The notes under the pieces were generated by a model, which was not told the DNA's origin, made no database searches, and worked only from the letters and a program-made list of their open reading frames with translations. The translations under genes and the position numbers were made by a program. A stretch of DNA of 64,000 nt from Metallosphaera tengchongensis (lineage in GTDB: Archaea > Thermoproteota > Thermoprotei_A > Sulfolobales > Sulfolobaceae), in assembly GCF_013343295.1 (NCBI RefSeq), contig NZ_CP049074.1, positions 124,001 through 188,000 of the forward strand, written 5' to 3'. This document shows, piece after piece, positions 44,371 to 54,256 of the stretch. Position 1 is the first letter of the stretch, and every line of letters begins with the position of its first letter.

Positions 44371-45576
44371 ATGAAATCCAAGATACTTTTCACCACATCC
44401 ATATCGCACTTCATAAATGACGGCAACTCGTGGTTTTTACCAGTAACTTTCACTTTCCTGATAGAATTTCTCGGTATATCTAAGTTAACCATAGGTATCC
44501 TAGGAAGCGTATTTTTCGCTGTATCGGCCTTGGCTGCACCGTTTATCACAAAAATAGCAGACAGATCCAAGAGGTACTCTGTAATCATGGGGTTAGGTAT
44601 CCTACTCTGGGGCTTGAGTTTGATCCTCTTCGGCATTTCTATAAGTGCTAAATCGCTCTTAGCCATAGTGATCTCAGTAGCTCTCGCAGGCTTTTCCTCA
44701 GCTTTCTATCACCCTTTGGGAGCAGCGATGCTCTCCATTACCTACAGAGGGAGTGCGGGTTCTGCTCTAGGCATTAACGGCTCCATGGGAAGTTTAGGGA
44801 GGGCCATTTACCCTACCCTGACCTTGATCCTCTTTACCTTATTCCATAAGGATATGTTATACAGTTCCCTGATCTTAGGCGTGATCTCCATTCTAGCCTC
44901 CATGACAGCGTTTCTAGCTACTGAAAAATTACAGGAGTACCCTGACCCAAAGGAACCAAGATCGGAGGAAAAGGAGGTGAATAAGGGCCAAGGTATGCTG
45001 AGGAGCACAATGGGGATAGTTATACTCCTCACAATAATAGCGCTTCTTAGAAGCGTTTTCACACAGGGAATATCCCAGTTCTTACCTACACTGTTAGTGG
45101 AGAACTTTAACTACTCATACGGGGTGAACTTGGGAGAAGCGACCTCGCTGGCCTTAGCTGCTGCAGTAGTAGGTCAACCAATCCTTGGATTACTCTCCGA
45201 CAGGGTCGGGAGGAGGTTAATCTTTAGTATATCTACCTTAGGGGCAGTAATTGCGTTAATGGCCTTTCTGAAGTTCGCCGATATAGTGTACCTAGTAATC
45301 TTTGGACTCTTCACTTATAGCGCGTTCCCGCTGATGCTTTCTCTAGTAGGAGATTTCGTTCCTAGAGGGTCCACGGGATTCGCCAACTCACTAGTTTGGG
45401 GGCTCGGAGTTACTGGAGGAGGCGTAATAGGTCCCATAATTGTGGGAATTCTCTCCCAGATAAATGGTCTAGTTTTCGCGTCCTACAGTATAGCGATCGT
45501 AGGACTGCTATCGGCGATCCTAGTAGTCCTAATCCCTAAGCCAGCGAAGAGGAGCAAGGTACCCCTATTTGGGTGA
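44371..45576 (+). CDS. MFS transporter next to a PadR regulator
   Basis: The 401-residue protein has 12 membrane segments. ITKIADRSKRYSV and LSDRVGRRL are the loop motifs of the two halves, and a charged central loop runs through KLQEYPDPKEPRSEEKEVN. It resembles fosmidomycin-resistance-type and related drug or metabolite carriers, but the substrate is unknown. TTTTTTATGG about 28 bases upstream is a candidate TATA box. Its TGA is embedded in the ribosome-binding site of the PadR gene, so the two are co-expressed and the regulator probably controls this pump. Confidence 0.85.
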   Translation: MKSKILFTTSISHFINDGNSWFLPVTFTFLIEFLGISKLTIGILGSVFFAVSALAAPFITKIADRSKRYSVIMGLGILLWGLSLILFGISISAKSLLAIVISVALAGFSSAFYHPLGAAMLSITYRGSAGSALGINGSMGSLGRAIYPTLTLILFTLFHKDMLYSSLILGVISILASMTAFLATEKLQEYPDPKEPRSEEKEVNKGQGMLRSTMGIVILLTIIALLRSVFTQGISQFLPTLLVENFNYSYGVNLGEATSLALAAAVVGQPILGLLSDRVGRRLIFSISTLGAVIALMAFLKFADIVYLVIFGLFTYSAFPLMLSLVGDFVPRGSTGFANSLVWGLGVTGGGVIGPIIVGILSQINGLVFASYSIAIVGLLSAILVVLIPKPAKRSKVPLFG

Positions 45577-45581
45577 AAGCC

Positions 45582-45962
45582 ATGAGAAAAACAGAAATGA
45601 TACTTAGAGGTATTTTAACCCTCTACGTCCTAAGCGAGATCATGGAGAGCCCAATGACAGGATATGAACTGGAAAAGACAATTTCGAGAAAGTTCAACGT
45701 AAAGCTACCAAAGGGGTCAATATACGTTATCCTTAGAAATGCAGAGAGGAAAAACCTGCTCAGGTATAAAGAGGACAAGAATAGAAAAGGCCAGATCTTA
45801 AAAAAATACGTGATAACGGAAGAGGGAAGGAAATTCTTCTTAGAGCATGAGGAGCCTTTATCCATAGCCAAAGAGGTAATGAGTGACCTCCTTAAGAAAA
45901 TGGAGATTAAAAGAACTGAAGCCTCAGCCCCTCCTAACGGTCTCCGGCAGGAGAAGGACTGA
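45582..45962 (+). CDS. PadR-family transcriptional regulator
   Basis: The 126-residue winged-helix protein contains LYVLSEIMESPMTGYELEKTI, KLPKGSIYVILRNAERKNLL and a wing ending KKYVITEEGRKFF, as in PadR repressors that sense small toxic molecules and control efflux pumps. A GGGTGA ribosome-binding site at 45571-45576, inside the upstream stop, lies five bases before ATG 45582, which I prefer to GTG 45573. The last 39 bases overlap the convergent MFS gene. Confidence 0.85.
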   Translation: MRKTEMILRGILTLYVLSEIMESPMTGYELEKTISRKFNVKLPKGSIYVILRNAERKNLLRYKEDKNRKGQILKKYVITEEGRKFFLEHEEPLSIAKEVMSDLLKKMEIKRTEASAPPNGLRQEKD

Positions 45963-47033
45963 TCCAAGGACCAACAATGTAGAAGTTAAGAGGCCTACCC
46001 CCAAGTCCTCCTTCAGCCCGAAGGGCATGAGGAGTATGATACTTACCCCAAACCCACCTCCTATAAGGCGTCCTAGGAAAAATACTATGTTCGTACCTGT
46101 GGCTCTCACCTCTGGTGGGAAAACTTCACTCATCCAAACCCCGAAGTAGGCGAAAAATGAGGACCCGACCATAAGGAGAGTCACGAGAACTCCTATTAGC
46201 GATGTAGGTACTTGGAGGAGCATCATAACGGAGGAGACTAGGGAGATAACTATGAAAATGAATGTAGTCCTCTTCCTACCCCATCGGTCGGATAGTCTCC
46301 CTGCTAAACTGAAACCAATAAGACCCAACAGTAACGCCAATGACAGAAGCGAAAATGCAGGTAACCTAAAAAATGAGAAGAGAGTAAAGCTCAGAGAGAC
46401 TAAAGGGACTACAAAAAGGAAGGAACCAACTGCGAAAACGGAGCCTAGGACTAGAACTTTGGTTAGGTTTTTAGATCTCAAAGAGCTGAATGATCCTCTT
46501 GACCTTACCTTTGACTCTGGTATTGAGAACCACAGCAAGTACGATACCAGAGACAGTAAACCTAAGGTGAGAAAATAGGTCTCTATGGACCTGAAAATAT
46601 CAGCCCAGAGAAGTCCGAGTAGTCCCCCGATGAAGTATAGACCCTGCATAATACTTCCAACAAATCCCCTGTAGCTAGGAGGAGAGATCTCTGCAGCGTA
46701 AACGTAGCTTAAGCCGTTCTCCCCGTTTACTCCAAACCCAATTAGGAACCAAAGGAAATAAAACAAGAACAAGTTTCTGGTGAATACATTTAGAAAAAGT
46801 GGGACAGTAAATAAAAAAATAGAAATTAAAAGGGAGAGCTTCCTACTCCACTTGTCTGCGAGTATAGACAGCAAGAGACCTCCAATGGCACCACCTATCC
46901 AGCTAGCTGGAATAGTAAGATATATCCCATCTCCGTAGATCTGGGCAAGTGCAGGTAAAACGAAGCTAATTGAGTACACTGCTAATGCTGAAATCAAAAA
47001 AATTAGTAGTAAGGAGACTGTAGCCCTAATCAT
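45924..47033 (-). CDS. MFS transporter (sugar-porter/metabolite type)
   Basis: The 369-residue protein has about 12 membrane segments. Loop motifs LADKWSRKLSL and LSDRWGRKRTT are present in both halves, and a third, FLGRLIGGGFG, comes near the end. It is shorter than usual (about 420), mainly because the N-terminal and central cytoplasmic loops are brief. The substrate is unknown. It is convergent and overlapping with the PadR gene and lies just downstream of PEPCK on the same strand, with a promoter-sized gap of 57 bases. Confidence 0.8.
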   Translation of the reverse strand: MIRATVSLLLIFLISALAVYSISFVLPALAQIYGDGIYLTIPASWIGGAIGGLLLSILADKWSRKLSLLISIFLFTVPLFLNVFTRNLFLFYFLWFLIGFGVNGENGLSYVYAAEISPPSYRGFVGSIMQGLYFIGGLLGLLWADIFRSIETYFLTLGLLSLVSYLLWFSIPESKVRSRGSFSSLRSKNLTKVLVLGSVFAVGSFLFVVPLVSLSFTLFSFFRLPAFSLLSLALLLGLIGFSLAGRLSDRWGRKRTTFIFIVISLVSSVMMLLQVPTSLIGVLVTLLMVGSSFFAYFGVWMSEVFPPEVRATGTNIVFFLGRLIGGGFGVSIILLMPFGLKEDLGVGLLTSTLLVLGSVLLLPETVRRG

Positions 47034-47089
47034 AAACTTTCATAGTAGCTCCATGACTTATATTAATTGTTAGTCCTCATTTACTCTTG

Positions 47090-48913
47090 TCACTCTATTA
47101 CTTTAAGTCTGAATGGTGAGACCACGTCCCCCATGCTCTTCCTATATTCCTCTATACGTTGTATTTGTCTCTCTATGATGTGTAATATATCTTTGGGCGT
47201 ATCAATCTTAGAGTATATATCCAGGATACGCTCATACTTCTCCTTGTAGCCTCGGAGTCTCAAGGAAAACTGAGCCTCGTAATCCTTTTCAGAGTACTCC
47301 TTCCCGAGAGCTTCCCCAAAGAGCCTCCTTAAGTCTTCGTACAGAGGAATCTTCCCTATTGGCGTCTCTAGGGCTTTGGACCTACCTTCTAGCCTTTCTA
47401 CAACCCATCTTAGCCACACCCTCTTGTCCTCCTTACTATTGACGTATTTGTCGCCATCTTTTAGGAAATAGTTAACCCCAAAAATTTTAGGTGGATTTCT
47501 TAACCTTTTACCAAAATTAATGTAATTCTGCACGTATTTCCCCAAGGGAACGGAAATGAAGTCCAGCAAAGCCATGGGATTGAACTCCATCTCGTCCTGT
47601 TTTCCAATCACAGCGCTAGTCCTAGCTGACTCCATGGAGGCTCCCATTGTGACAACGCCATGCTCCCAATCGAAGGCTTCAGCAATGGGTACTAGAGTCT
47701 TGTAATCCCTAACGCCAAAGATTACAGCATCTATCTTTACTCCGTTAGGGTTATCATAGTTAGGATCCAGGTTGTCAAAGGATTTTAGGGAGACAGTAAA
47801 CCTAGCGTTAGGATGACTTGGAGGGACTGGTTTTCCTTGGTCATCCTTCTTACCCTTCCACCATTCCCCCGAGAAATTGATCCCCTTTTCTGGTTCAGGT
47901 AAACCGCTCCCGTCCCAGTAAGCCGAACGCTCTGGAGTCATTAGGACGTTTGAGAAAATCACCTCGCCAGGGGTATGTAGAACCTTCCAGACTATCGGAT
48001 CGTCCTTACTGTTAATACCTTGGATAATCCCAAAAACGCCGGCCTCTGGGTTCCACGCCCTCACATCTCCGTCTATACCCATAATGAAGGCTAGATCATC
48101 ACTGATGAGTCTACCCATCATGGAAGTGCTAGTCTTCCCCGATCCTGACGGAAACGCCGCAGTAACGTAATGAACACCGTTTGAACCTTCCAGACCCACT
48201 ATCGCCATGTGCTCAGATAGCCAACCTTCCCTAACTGCCCTATTCAGCGTCAATCTCAATGCTAGCTTCTTTAAACCGACGCTATTCCCTGCGTAAGTTG
48301 TGTTGACGCTGTAAACAACACCGTCAAGATCTATGACGATCCTCCTCTTTTTCACGTCCTGAGAGCCTTTAGAGTGAATGAACTTCAAGAAATCCTTATC
48401 GCCCTCGAATTCCCTGTAGGCGTTCCTGTATAGAATATTCTCGCTGTGTATAACGTAAGGTGAATCCGTAATCTGAACTGCAAGAATTTGAGCGGGTGAA
48501 CCTACAGGTCCTAGGGAGTATAAACCTACGTACATCACTCTGCCTTTCATGGCGCCTTTAAGAATGGATTTGACTTCCTCTAGCCCCTCCTTTCGGGGCT
48601 TTGTATTAACGAAGGGTATCCTGTCCCCAAGAATGAAAGTATCCTCTCTAGCTCTCGCTTGGTCTAGAGCGTGATCAAAATGTATAGTATGCCCCTTCAC
48701 GTTAAGCTCTGTCTCTTCCTTTGTCAGAAGGGCCCTATTCCTAATTTCTGATATATCCTCCTCAGTTCCCTCCACTATATAAACGCTTTCAGGCTCGCAA
48801 AGATCCACAGCTTCCTCAAGAAAATGTAATAATTTGACGTTTCTTAACTTGAGCAACCTAGTCTCCATGATTGGAGATAGCTTGCCCTTCAAGAAAGAGG
48901 GTAAAACTTCCAT
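47090..48913 (-). CDS. pckG: Phosphoenolpyruvate carboxykinase (GTP)
   Basis: The protein has about 607 residues. The kinase loop [14 protein letters not shown] near residue 250 is the archaeal version of the GTP-PEPCK P-loop. [12 protein letters not shown], the substrate-site segment [10 protein letters not shown], and [15 protein letters not shown] with a following [11 protein letters not shown] are also characteristic. The enzyme converts oxaloacetate and GTP to PEP and CO2, the entry to gluconeogenesis from the carbon-fixation cycle. ATG 48913 is chosen over TTG 48928 because the minus-strand TATA box AATATAAG predicts transcription from about 48912. Confidence 0.93.
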   Translation of the reverse strand: MEVLPSFLKGKLSPIMETRLLKLRNVKLLHFLEEAVDLCEPESVYIVEGTEEDISEIRNRALLTKEETELNVKGHTIHFDHALDQARAREDTFILGDRIPFVNTKPRKEGLEEVKSILKGAMKGRVMYVGLYSLGPVGSPAQILAVQITDSPYVIHSENILYRNAYREFEGDKDFLKFIHSKGSQDVKKRRIVIDLDGVVYSVNTTYAGNSVGLKKLALRLTLNRAVREGWLSEHMAIVGLEGSNGVHYVTAAFPSGSGKTSTSMMGRLISDDLAFIMGIDGDVRAWNPEAGVFGIIQGINSKDDPIVWKVLHTPGEVIFSNVLMTPERSAYWDGSGLPEPEKGINFSGEWWKGKKDDQGKPVPPSHPNARFTVSLKSFDNLDPNYDNPNGVKIDAVIFGVRDYKTLVPIAEAFDWEHGVVTMGASMESARTSAVIGKQDEMEFNPMALLDFISVPLGKYVQNYINFGKRLRNPPKIFGVNYFLKDGDKYVNSKEDKRVWLRWVVERLEGRSKALETPIGKIPLYEDLRRLFGEALGKEYSEKDYEAQFSLRLRGYKEKYERILDIYSKIDTPKDILHIIERQIQRIEEYRKSMGDVVSPFRLKVIE

Positions 48914-49191
48914 ATTAATTGTACTCAACCGTTACTTATATTCTTTAAATAATACGAAAGGATGAAAGCTATCTAGACATGTTAATAGGTAACATTCAAA
49001 AAATTATTTGTTTCATAAAGTTCTACCTCAGTTAAAACGAGGAAAGCTCTCTTTATTTTTGCTTTTCTCTTTTCTCATACAATATACTTTCCCTTTTTTA
49101 TTTATATACTCCTAGATTGGTTTATATTCATAAACGTGTTAAAATGAAGAAAGGTATTTAAGACATTAGAAAAAATTTTAATAGATATTCT

Positions 49192-50600
49192 ATGTCAGAA
49201 GAGTTAAATAAGAAAATAGCCGAATTGGCTTCAAGGGTTGATAGACTTCCTACCATAGTCTTACCCGTTTCCGTAATATTATCTTTAGCATTCGGCTACT
49301 TTATAGCGCTCTATGACGTAATAGATATCGGTCTCGCGTTCTCACCTGCATCTATAAGCTACACTGGCCTCACATCAAGTGAAGCTACAACCGTAGTTTC
49401 CATGGGGCTCTTTGGCTACATCCCAGGTGCTATAATCCTTGGATATTTAGCTGACAGGATTGGGAGAAAACCCACGTTAATACTAACCGCGTTGTTAACT
49501 GGTATAGGAAGTCTGGGCAACGCTTTGTCCGTTAATTTCGCAACCTTCATCATCTTCAGGTTCATAACAGGAATGGGAATTGGTGGAGATTTGATCCTAG
49601 TCCCAGTATATCTTGTGGAAATGGTTCCTGCCATAAAGAGGCCTCCTACTTTAACCTAGTTTACATAGCAGGTTGGGCTGGATTGGGTCTGGGTCCGTTC
49701 TTAGCTTCGGAGATAGTGCTCATTAACCCGGCTATAGGCTGGAGAGTAGTCTTCGGTATAGGTGCTACCTTAGCCTTCATAGTGCTTGTTATAAGATCCC
49801 ATGCCTCAGAGACCGTAAGGATGCTTGGCCTCAAGGGACATGTAGATCAGGCCGAAAAGGTTGTGAAGGAGATGGAGGAGAAGGCTATGAAAAGGACGGG
49901 ACTTAAGGAGTTGCCACCACCTCAGCCTCTTTCATTCCAAGTTAAGAAGGTAGATCCGTTCTACGTGTTCAAAAACCCAGTGTACAGGATAAGAGTGCTT
50001 GCAGTCATGCTAGCGATATTCTTCTTTTACTTCGGCGAGTATCCCTATTTGACGGAGTATCCGCTGTGGACTTCCACTTTCTTAGGTTACAAAGGTTCAC
50101 TAGGCGACGAGATCACTTTTCTGTTTGGACTAGCAGGAGTAGCTACGTTTCTGGGAGCTATCGGTCTAAGGTTCGTTGTGGAGAGAGTAAGGAGACCCAT
50201 CCTAGTTACTCTCAGTTACTTTGTAGGCATGCTACTTGGGGTGCTAGTGGCAGTTTATGGTGCCATAATAAAGGATGTAAACCTAGCTTTCGTAGGCATG
50301 TTACTAACGAACTTCATAGGAGTTGGCTGGAGTAACCAGCTGAACTACTTAAACGGGACTGAGAACGTGCCAACTTACGCAAGGGCTACGTCGTTTGCCT
50401 TCTCTGATGGCTTCGCTCATCTAGGGGCAGCCATATCTACTGCGATAATGTTCTCCATTATACCATTATTGGGGAGCTTAGGGACTTGGGTTCTGTTCCA
50501 AATACCGATGGTCATCATGGGGATCATACTCATTAAAGTATTGCCAAACACCATAGGCAAAAGCCTTGAAAGCGTTAACGAATCCCAGGCGGGAATATAG
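49192..50600 (+). pseudogene. MFS transporter interrupted by a -1 frameshift
   Basis: An MFS gene is read in one frame from ATG 49192 (LADRIGRKPTLI loop near residue 88) to VEMVPAIKR, where a stop follows at 49657-49659. The sequence continues in the -1 frame from about 49638 with EASYFNLVYIAGWAGLGLG and runs to 50600. Together the parts give a normal carrier of about 469 residues. Loss of one base in the AAGAGG run at 49636-49641 explains the break. It could be a recent pseudogene, a sequencing error or, less likely, programmed shifting. The promoter GTATTTAAG near 49158 looks intact. Confidence 0.8.
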
Positions 50601-50849
50601 AAAGTGTTTTAGTTATATTATACAGTTTTTCTCCTCTTGGTTAAGACATCTCCGGTAAATCCTGAATAAAAGCAGAGCCAGCTTTGGTCTTACTCCACCC
50701 TCAAGGTTTGCCTTTCTTTTATCAAGACTCAAGAACTCATTTTTAGTGTTCCTCCTTGGTAATCACATGTCGTTAGTCTAATCTGAACTAATGTCTTGCG
50801 CAAGTTAGAATCTTACATCTCAGAGAAAATTGCTCAAAAATGGTTGGAG

Positions 50850-51596
50850 CTAAACTTCAATATCTAGAGTGACTGGGGCATGATCAGAACCTGTCAAGTC
50901 GGTCAGTATATCAGCTTTCCTCACCCTTGACTTTAACTCCTCAGAGACCAAGCAATAATCTATTCTCCACCCTACGTTCCTTTCCCTAGCATGAAAGCGG
51001 TAAGACCACCACGTGTAGTGACCTCCTTCTTTCACGAAGAGTCGGTAAGTATCTACAAAACCTGACAAGAGAAATTGGTGAAACCATTCCCGCTCCTGGG
51101 AAGTGAACCCAGCGTGATTTTCGTTTTCCTTAGGTCTAGCTATGTCAATTTCTTCGTGTGCCACGTTGAAATCTCCGCAAATTACCGCAGGTTTAGGTAA
51201 CGACGTGACAAACTTTTGGAACTCATGATTAAATCTGATCTTATATTCTAGCCGCTTAAGCTCCTCTCCTGAGTTTGGAAAGTAAACGTTTATAACGTAA
51301 AGGGATGAAAACTCCAAGGAGATCACCCTACCCTCAGAATCGAATTCCTCATTTCCTATGCCATACTTCACGGATATTGGTTCGGTGTTGGACAAGGTTA
51401 AGGTTCCACTGTAACCCTTTCGCCTAGACGCGTTTAGGAAAACTTTGTAGGGGATAGCTAGAAAATCAATTGGAATTTGGTTCGTTTTAACCTCCTGGAA
51501 CATCAAAACATCATATGACGTTTTCCTGACAAGGTCCATCAATCCTTTAGACAGGGCAGACCTTAAGCCATTTACATTCCAGGAAAGAATCCTCAA
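50850..51596 (-). CDS. xthA: Exodeoxyribonuclease III / AP endonuclease
   Basis: The 248-residue protein has all EEP-nuclease landmarks: LSWNVNGLRS at the start, MFQEVKTN (metal Glu), NVYFPNSG, VICGDFNVAHEEIDIA (catalytic Asp/Asn), TWWSYR, WRIDYCLVS and the terminal GSDHAPVTLDI (catalytic His). It cleaves abasic sites and trims 3' blocked ends in base-excision repair. The start is TTG 51596; no in-frame ATG precedes the first strand. It is monocistronic. Confidence 0.93.
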   Translation of the reverse strand: MRILSWNVNGLRSALSKGLMDLVRKTSYDVLMFQEVKTNQIPIDFLAIPYKVFLNASRRKGYSGTLTLSNTEPISVKYGIGNEEFDSEGRVISLEFSSLYVINVYFPNSGEELKRLEYKIRFNHEFQKFVTSLPKPAVICGDFNVAHEEIDIARPKENENHAGFTSQEREWFHQFLLSGFVDTYRLFVKEGGHYTWWSYRFHARERNVGWRIDYCLVSEELKSRVRKADILTDLTGSDHAPVTLDIEV

Positions 51597-51687
51597 CTTA
51601 CGTAGTAGATTGTTTCGAGAAACCTCTTAAAGTTTTTAGACGTCCTCACCACGTTATATCCTGCCCCTTACTCGTAACAGGGCTAAC

Positions 51688-51718
51688 CTACTCCCTACCC
51701 TGACGGGCGAAGACTTTT
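51688..51718 (-). repeat. Degenerate IS200/IS605 right-end motif, copy 6
   Basis: The plus strand reads CTACTCCCTACCCTGACGGGC then GAAGACTTTTGTC, with CACTTTGTAAC following. Hairpin arms CCCT/ACGGG are partly kept. It lies 80 bases from the better copy at 51798 in the same orientation. Confidence 0.45.
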
Positions 51719-51797
51719 GTCACTTTGTAACTTCCTTTACGCGAATGTGAACTGGAAGGTTGTTTTAGAAGTAGGTCGCTGTTAACAAAAGTTCTCT

Positions 51798-51829
51798 GAC
51801 CTCCTCCCCGCCCTAAAGGGCAAGGCCTG
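51798..51829 (-). repeat. IS200/IS605 right-end hairpin motif, copy 7
   Basis: The plus strand reads GACCTCCTCCCCGCCC, TAAAGGGC, AAGGCCTG: a well kept stem (GCCC/GGGC) with TAAA loop. It overlaps no gene and ends about 30 bases downstream of the Ski2-like helicase stop. No transposase is attached. Confidence 0.6.
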
Positions 51830-51857
51830 TCCTTCCTCTGTCAGACGATGCTATGTA

Positions 51858-53831
51858 CTACACCGTTCTCTGGGTGCCCACGATTACGAACCTGTCGCCT
51901 CTTCTCTGCAGGAGTTTCATTCTCATCAATTTTGCCAGAGTGTCCCTACCATACCTTGAAACTAGCTCACCTAATTCAAACTCCTTACCTTCATACTGCT
52001 GTAAAGCCATCCTCGCATCGAAAATCGACGGATCGTCGGAGTAGACTTTCCTGCATATCACCTCTATCTCGACGTCATGTTTCCTCATTTGTTCCCTTAT
52101 CCCTTTAAGTCCCACAAGGACGCATAAATCTGTTAAGTCACTCACGTTGAATCTTAGAAGATCCACGATGATCTCACGGGGAATGCCGGCTCTGGCTAGG
52201 TTGATTCCTTGGACAGGTACTCCGTACTTTATACTCAAGTGAATGTCTAGGGCCTTTCTGAACCTATCATCATTTAGAGCTCTCATTACCCTATACATGG
52301 CGAAGGATATCCAACGAGAATTGGAGATGAATTCGCCTATGTCCTTGTGGGAAAGCTTTACGCATAACCCTTCAATGCTCTCACCATTCATCCACTTGGA
52401 GAGAAGTTCCTTACCTTCCTTGCAACCCCTCAGGCTTGGGGCAACTTCTGGAGAAGAGACGATAGCGGTTATCAAGTCCTGCTCCTTGTTCTCTATGGGA
52501 AAACCCTTTAGCGCCTTCACATCAATGTAACTAATGGCAACAGCTCGCCCTAGGGGAGTTATACTGAGATGGTCTCTAAGCTCAAGAAGCTTCATTTCCC
52601 TGAGGCTTGTTACTGATCTCTCAACTTCGCTCTCATCAACTCCACGGAAGTTAAAGGTAGAGTTTATGGAATCCTTGAGCTTTTGAAAGTCTACTCTCTG
52701 GTTCCACGAAATGAACGCTAAAGAGAGTGTATCCAAATCTGGCCTACTCACCTCAGGGTTGGCAGTGCCTCTGAAGTACTTCCTAGAGTAGATCTCGGCG
52801 AAGACCTTATTGCTGGCAATGAGTATGGTCAAACCCTCCTTGTCGTACTTAGGCCTCCCTGCCCTTCCGGCTATCTGAAGGAACTCAGATCTCGAGATGT
52901 CCTTCCAACCCTTGAATTCCCCCTTCTCGTCTACTAGGGGAAGCTTCATCTCATAGAATACCACTGCGTAAACTGGGAGGTTAACTCCCTGTCCCAAAGC
53001 TGTCGTCGACACTACGGCGTTTAAGGAACCTTTGTATAGAAGGTCTAAGACCTTCTTCCTGTCCTCTTGAGACATCCCACTGTGGTAAAAAGAGGTTCTC
53101 AAACCCATCTTGTTCAGCTTGTCTGCAAGGATCTCCGCCGACTTCCTGCTCTTCACGAAAACCAGAGCGTTCTTTCCCATGGAGGAGATTTTCTCTAAGA
53201 CGTTGTAGAGAAGCTCCAGTTTGGGGAGGTTTCTAGTAGGCTTTACCTTAAAATTTTCTTCAATTCCATTGCTACATTTTAAGGTATATGGGTACGCTAT
53301 ACACTCGTGAAGCGGAACGGTTCTTTCCTTGTGGGAGATCAGCTTAGCGTCCAACCACTTAACGTATTTTTCAGGATTACTTAGGGTGGCGCTTAATGAG
53401 ATGAGCGGGACACCCTTTTCCTTTGCCCATAGGACTATGTTCTCAATCGCTAGGCTTCTCTCACCCTCCACGTTATGGATCTCGTCAATTATTACCCTCT
53501 TCACGTTCCCCAACCAACTGTAATCATGTCTGATTGCGCTGTCCAACTTCTCGTATGTTGCCAAGAGGACATCGCCCTTGAAGTGTCTCAAATCGTCTTC
53601 ATAGACGTCCGAGTCAGCTATCACTGCCCTGGTCCTGTCCTTAACATCAAGGTAAACTTCCCTTGAAAGGGCCTTGAGGGGAGAGACGTAGATTGATATC
53701 CCACCTCCCTCCAGTAGAACCACTTTAGCTAGATGAGTTTTACCTGAACCAGTTGGTGCAGAAACCAGGTAATTGCTGTTGGGATCCCTTCTGTAAGACG
53801 AGAAGAACATCTCTGCAAGAGGAAATGACAT
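51858..53831 (-). CDS. Ski2-like SF2 helicase, second Hel308-related protein
   Basis: The 657-residue protein shares the Ski2 layout: Walker A SAPTGSGKT near 24-32, YVSPLKALSREV, Walker B DEIH at 116-119, LSATLSNP, VFVKSRKSAE, STTALGQGVNLP and motif VI IAGRAGRPKYD, followed by winged-helix and ratchet-like segments (ITPLGRAVAISYI). Compared with Hel308 at 26927 it lacks most of the N-terminal Q-motif region and the last helix-hairpin-helix is less clear, though ARAGIPREIIVDLLRF resembles one. A DNA- or RNA-processing role is likely. The gene is divergent from the ABC cluster. Confidence 0.82.
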   Translation of the reverse strand: MSFPLAEMFFSSYRRDPNSNYLVSAPTGSGKTHLAKVVLLEGGGISIYVSPLKALSREVYLDVKDRTRAVIADSDVYEDDLRHFKGDVLLATYEKLDSAIRHDYSWLGNVKRVIIDEIHNVEGERSLAIENIVLWAKEKGVPLISLSATLSNPEKYVKWLDAKLISHKERTVPLHECIAYPYTLKCSNGIEENFKVKPTRNLPKLELLYNVLEKISSMGKNALVFVKSRKSAEILADKLNKMGLRTSFYHSGMSQEDRKKVLDLLYKGSLNAVVSTTALGQGVNLPVYAVVFYEMKLPLVDEKGEFKGWKDISRSEFLQIAGRAGRPKYDKEGLTILIASNKVFAEIYSRKYFRGTANPEVSRPDLDTLSLAFISWNQRVDFQKLKDSINSTFNFRGVDESEVERSVTSLREMKLLELRDHLSITPLGRAVAISYIDVKALKGFPIENKEQDLITAIVSSPEVAPSLRGCKEGKELLSKWMNGESIEGLCVKLSHKDIGEFISNSRWISFAMYRVMRALNDDRFRKALDIHLSIKYGVPVQGINLARAGIPREIIVDLLRFNVSDLTDLCVLVGLKGIREQMRKHDVEIEVICRKVYSDDPSIFDARMALQQYEGKEFELGELVSRYGRDTLAKLMRMKLLQRRGDRFVIVGTQRTV

Positions 53832-53904
53832 TCAACGAATTCTCTTGAATCCCTCATATAAGATTTTCTCGATAGTTAAGTCGTATAAGATTCATGGACG
53901 GGAG

Positions 53905-54165
53905 CTGCTCTAAGGAGTTTGGGTTCCATAGGATTTTATATTAATATAGTCCTCAACCCTTGGACTTCACGAAATTCGAGGAGGGCTCCCCCCCACATCA
54001 ACCTCATTAGCAAGAGGATCCTAACTCACTAGGTTGGGAAAGCCGCAAATCTCTGGCCCGGCAAGCTAGGCCCCTTTCGGGATATAAGCCCACGTCTGGG
54101 CAGGTCTCAGGATCCAGGTTTGATCATGTACAGCATAATAGCTTTATTATGAGACTATATAAACT
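53905..54165 (-). repeat. Decayed mobile-element 3' end, family PDVGLYPER, copy B
   Basis: Read on the minus strand it encodes ETCPDVGLYPERGLACRARD, uninterrupted up to a stop about 20 codons later, then has the structured core CGTGAAGTCCAAGGGTTGAGG and ends ACCCAAACTCCT. The PDVGLYPER codons differ from copy A only at synonymous positions, so it was coding until recently. A TTTATATAG box precedes it. It fills the divergent gap between a helicase and the ABC permease gene. Confidence 0.55.
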
Positions 54166-54256
54166 CAAGAGTCTGGGAAAACTGCTAACTACAATGTGTT
54201 AAAATTTTATGTAAGGAAAAAACTAAATTTAGATAAGGTGACTTTTTAGGTAAAAA

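Noticed and set aside
49630-49660. Programmed -1 frameshift in the MFS gene
   Set aside because: The site ATAAAGAGG lacks a true heptamer and no stimulatory structure is obvious; a simple base loss is more likely.
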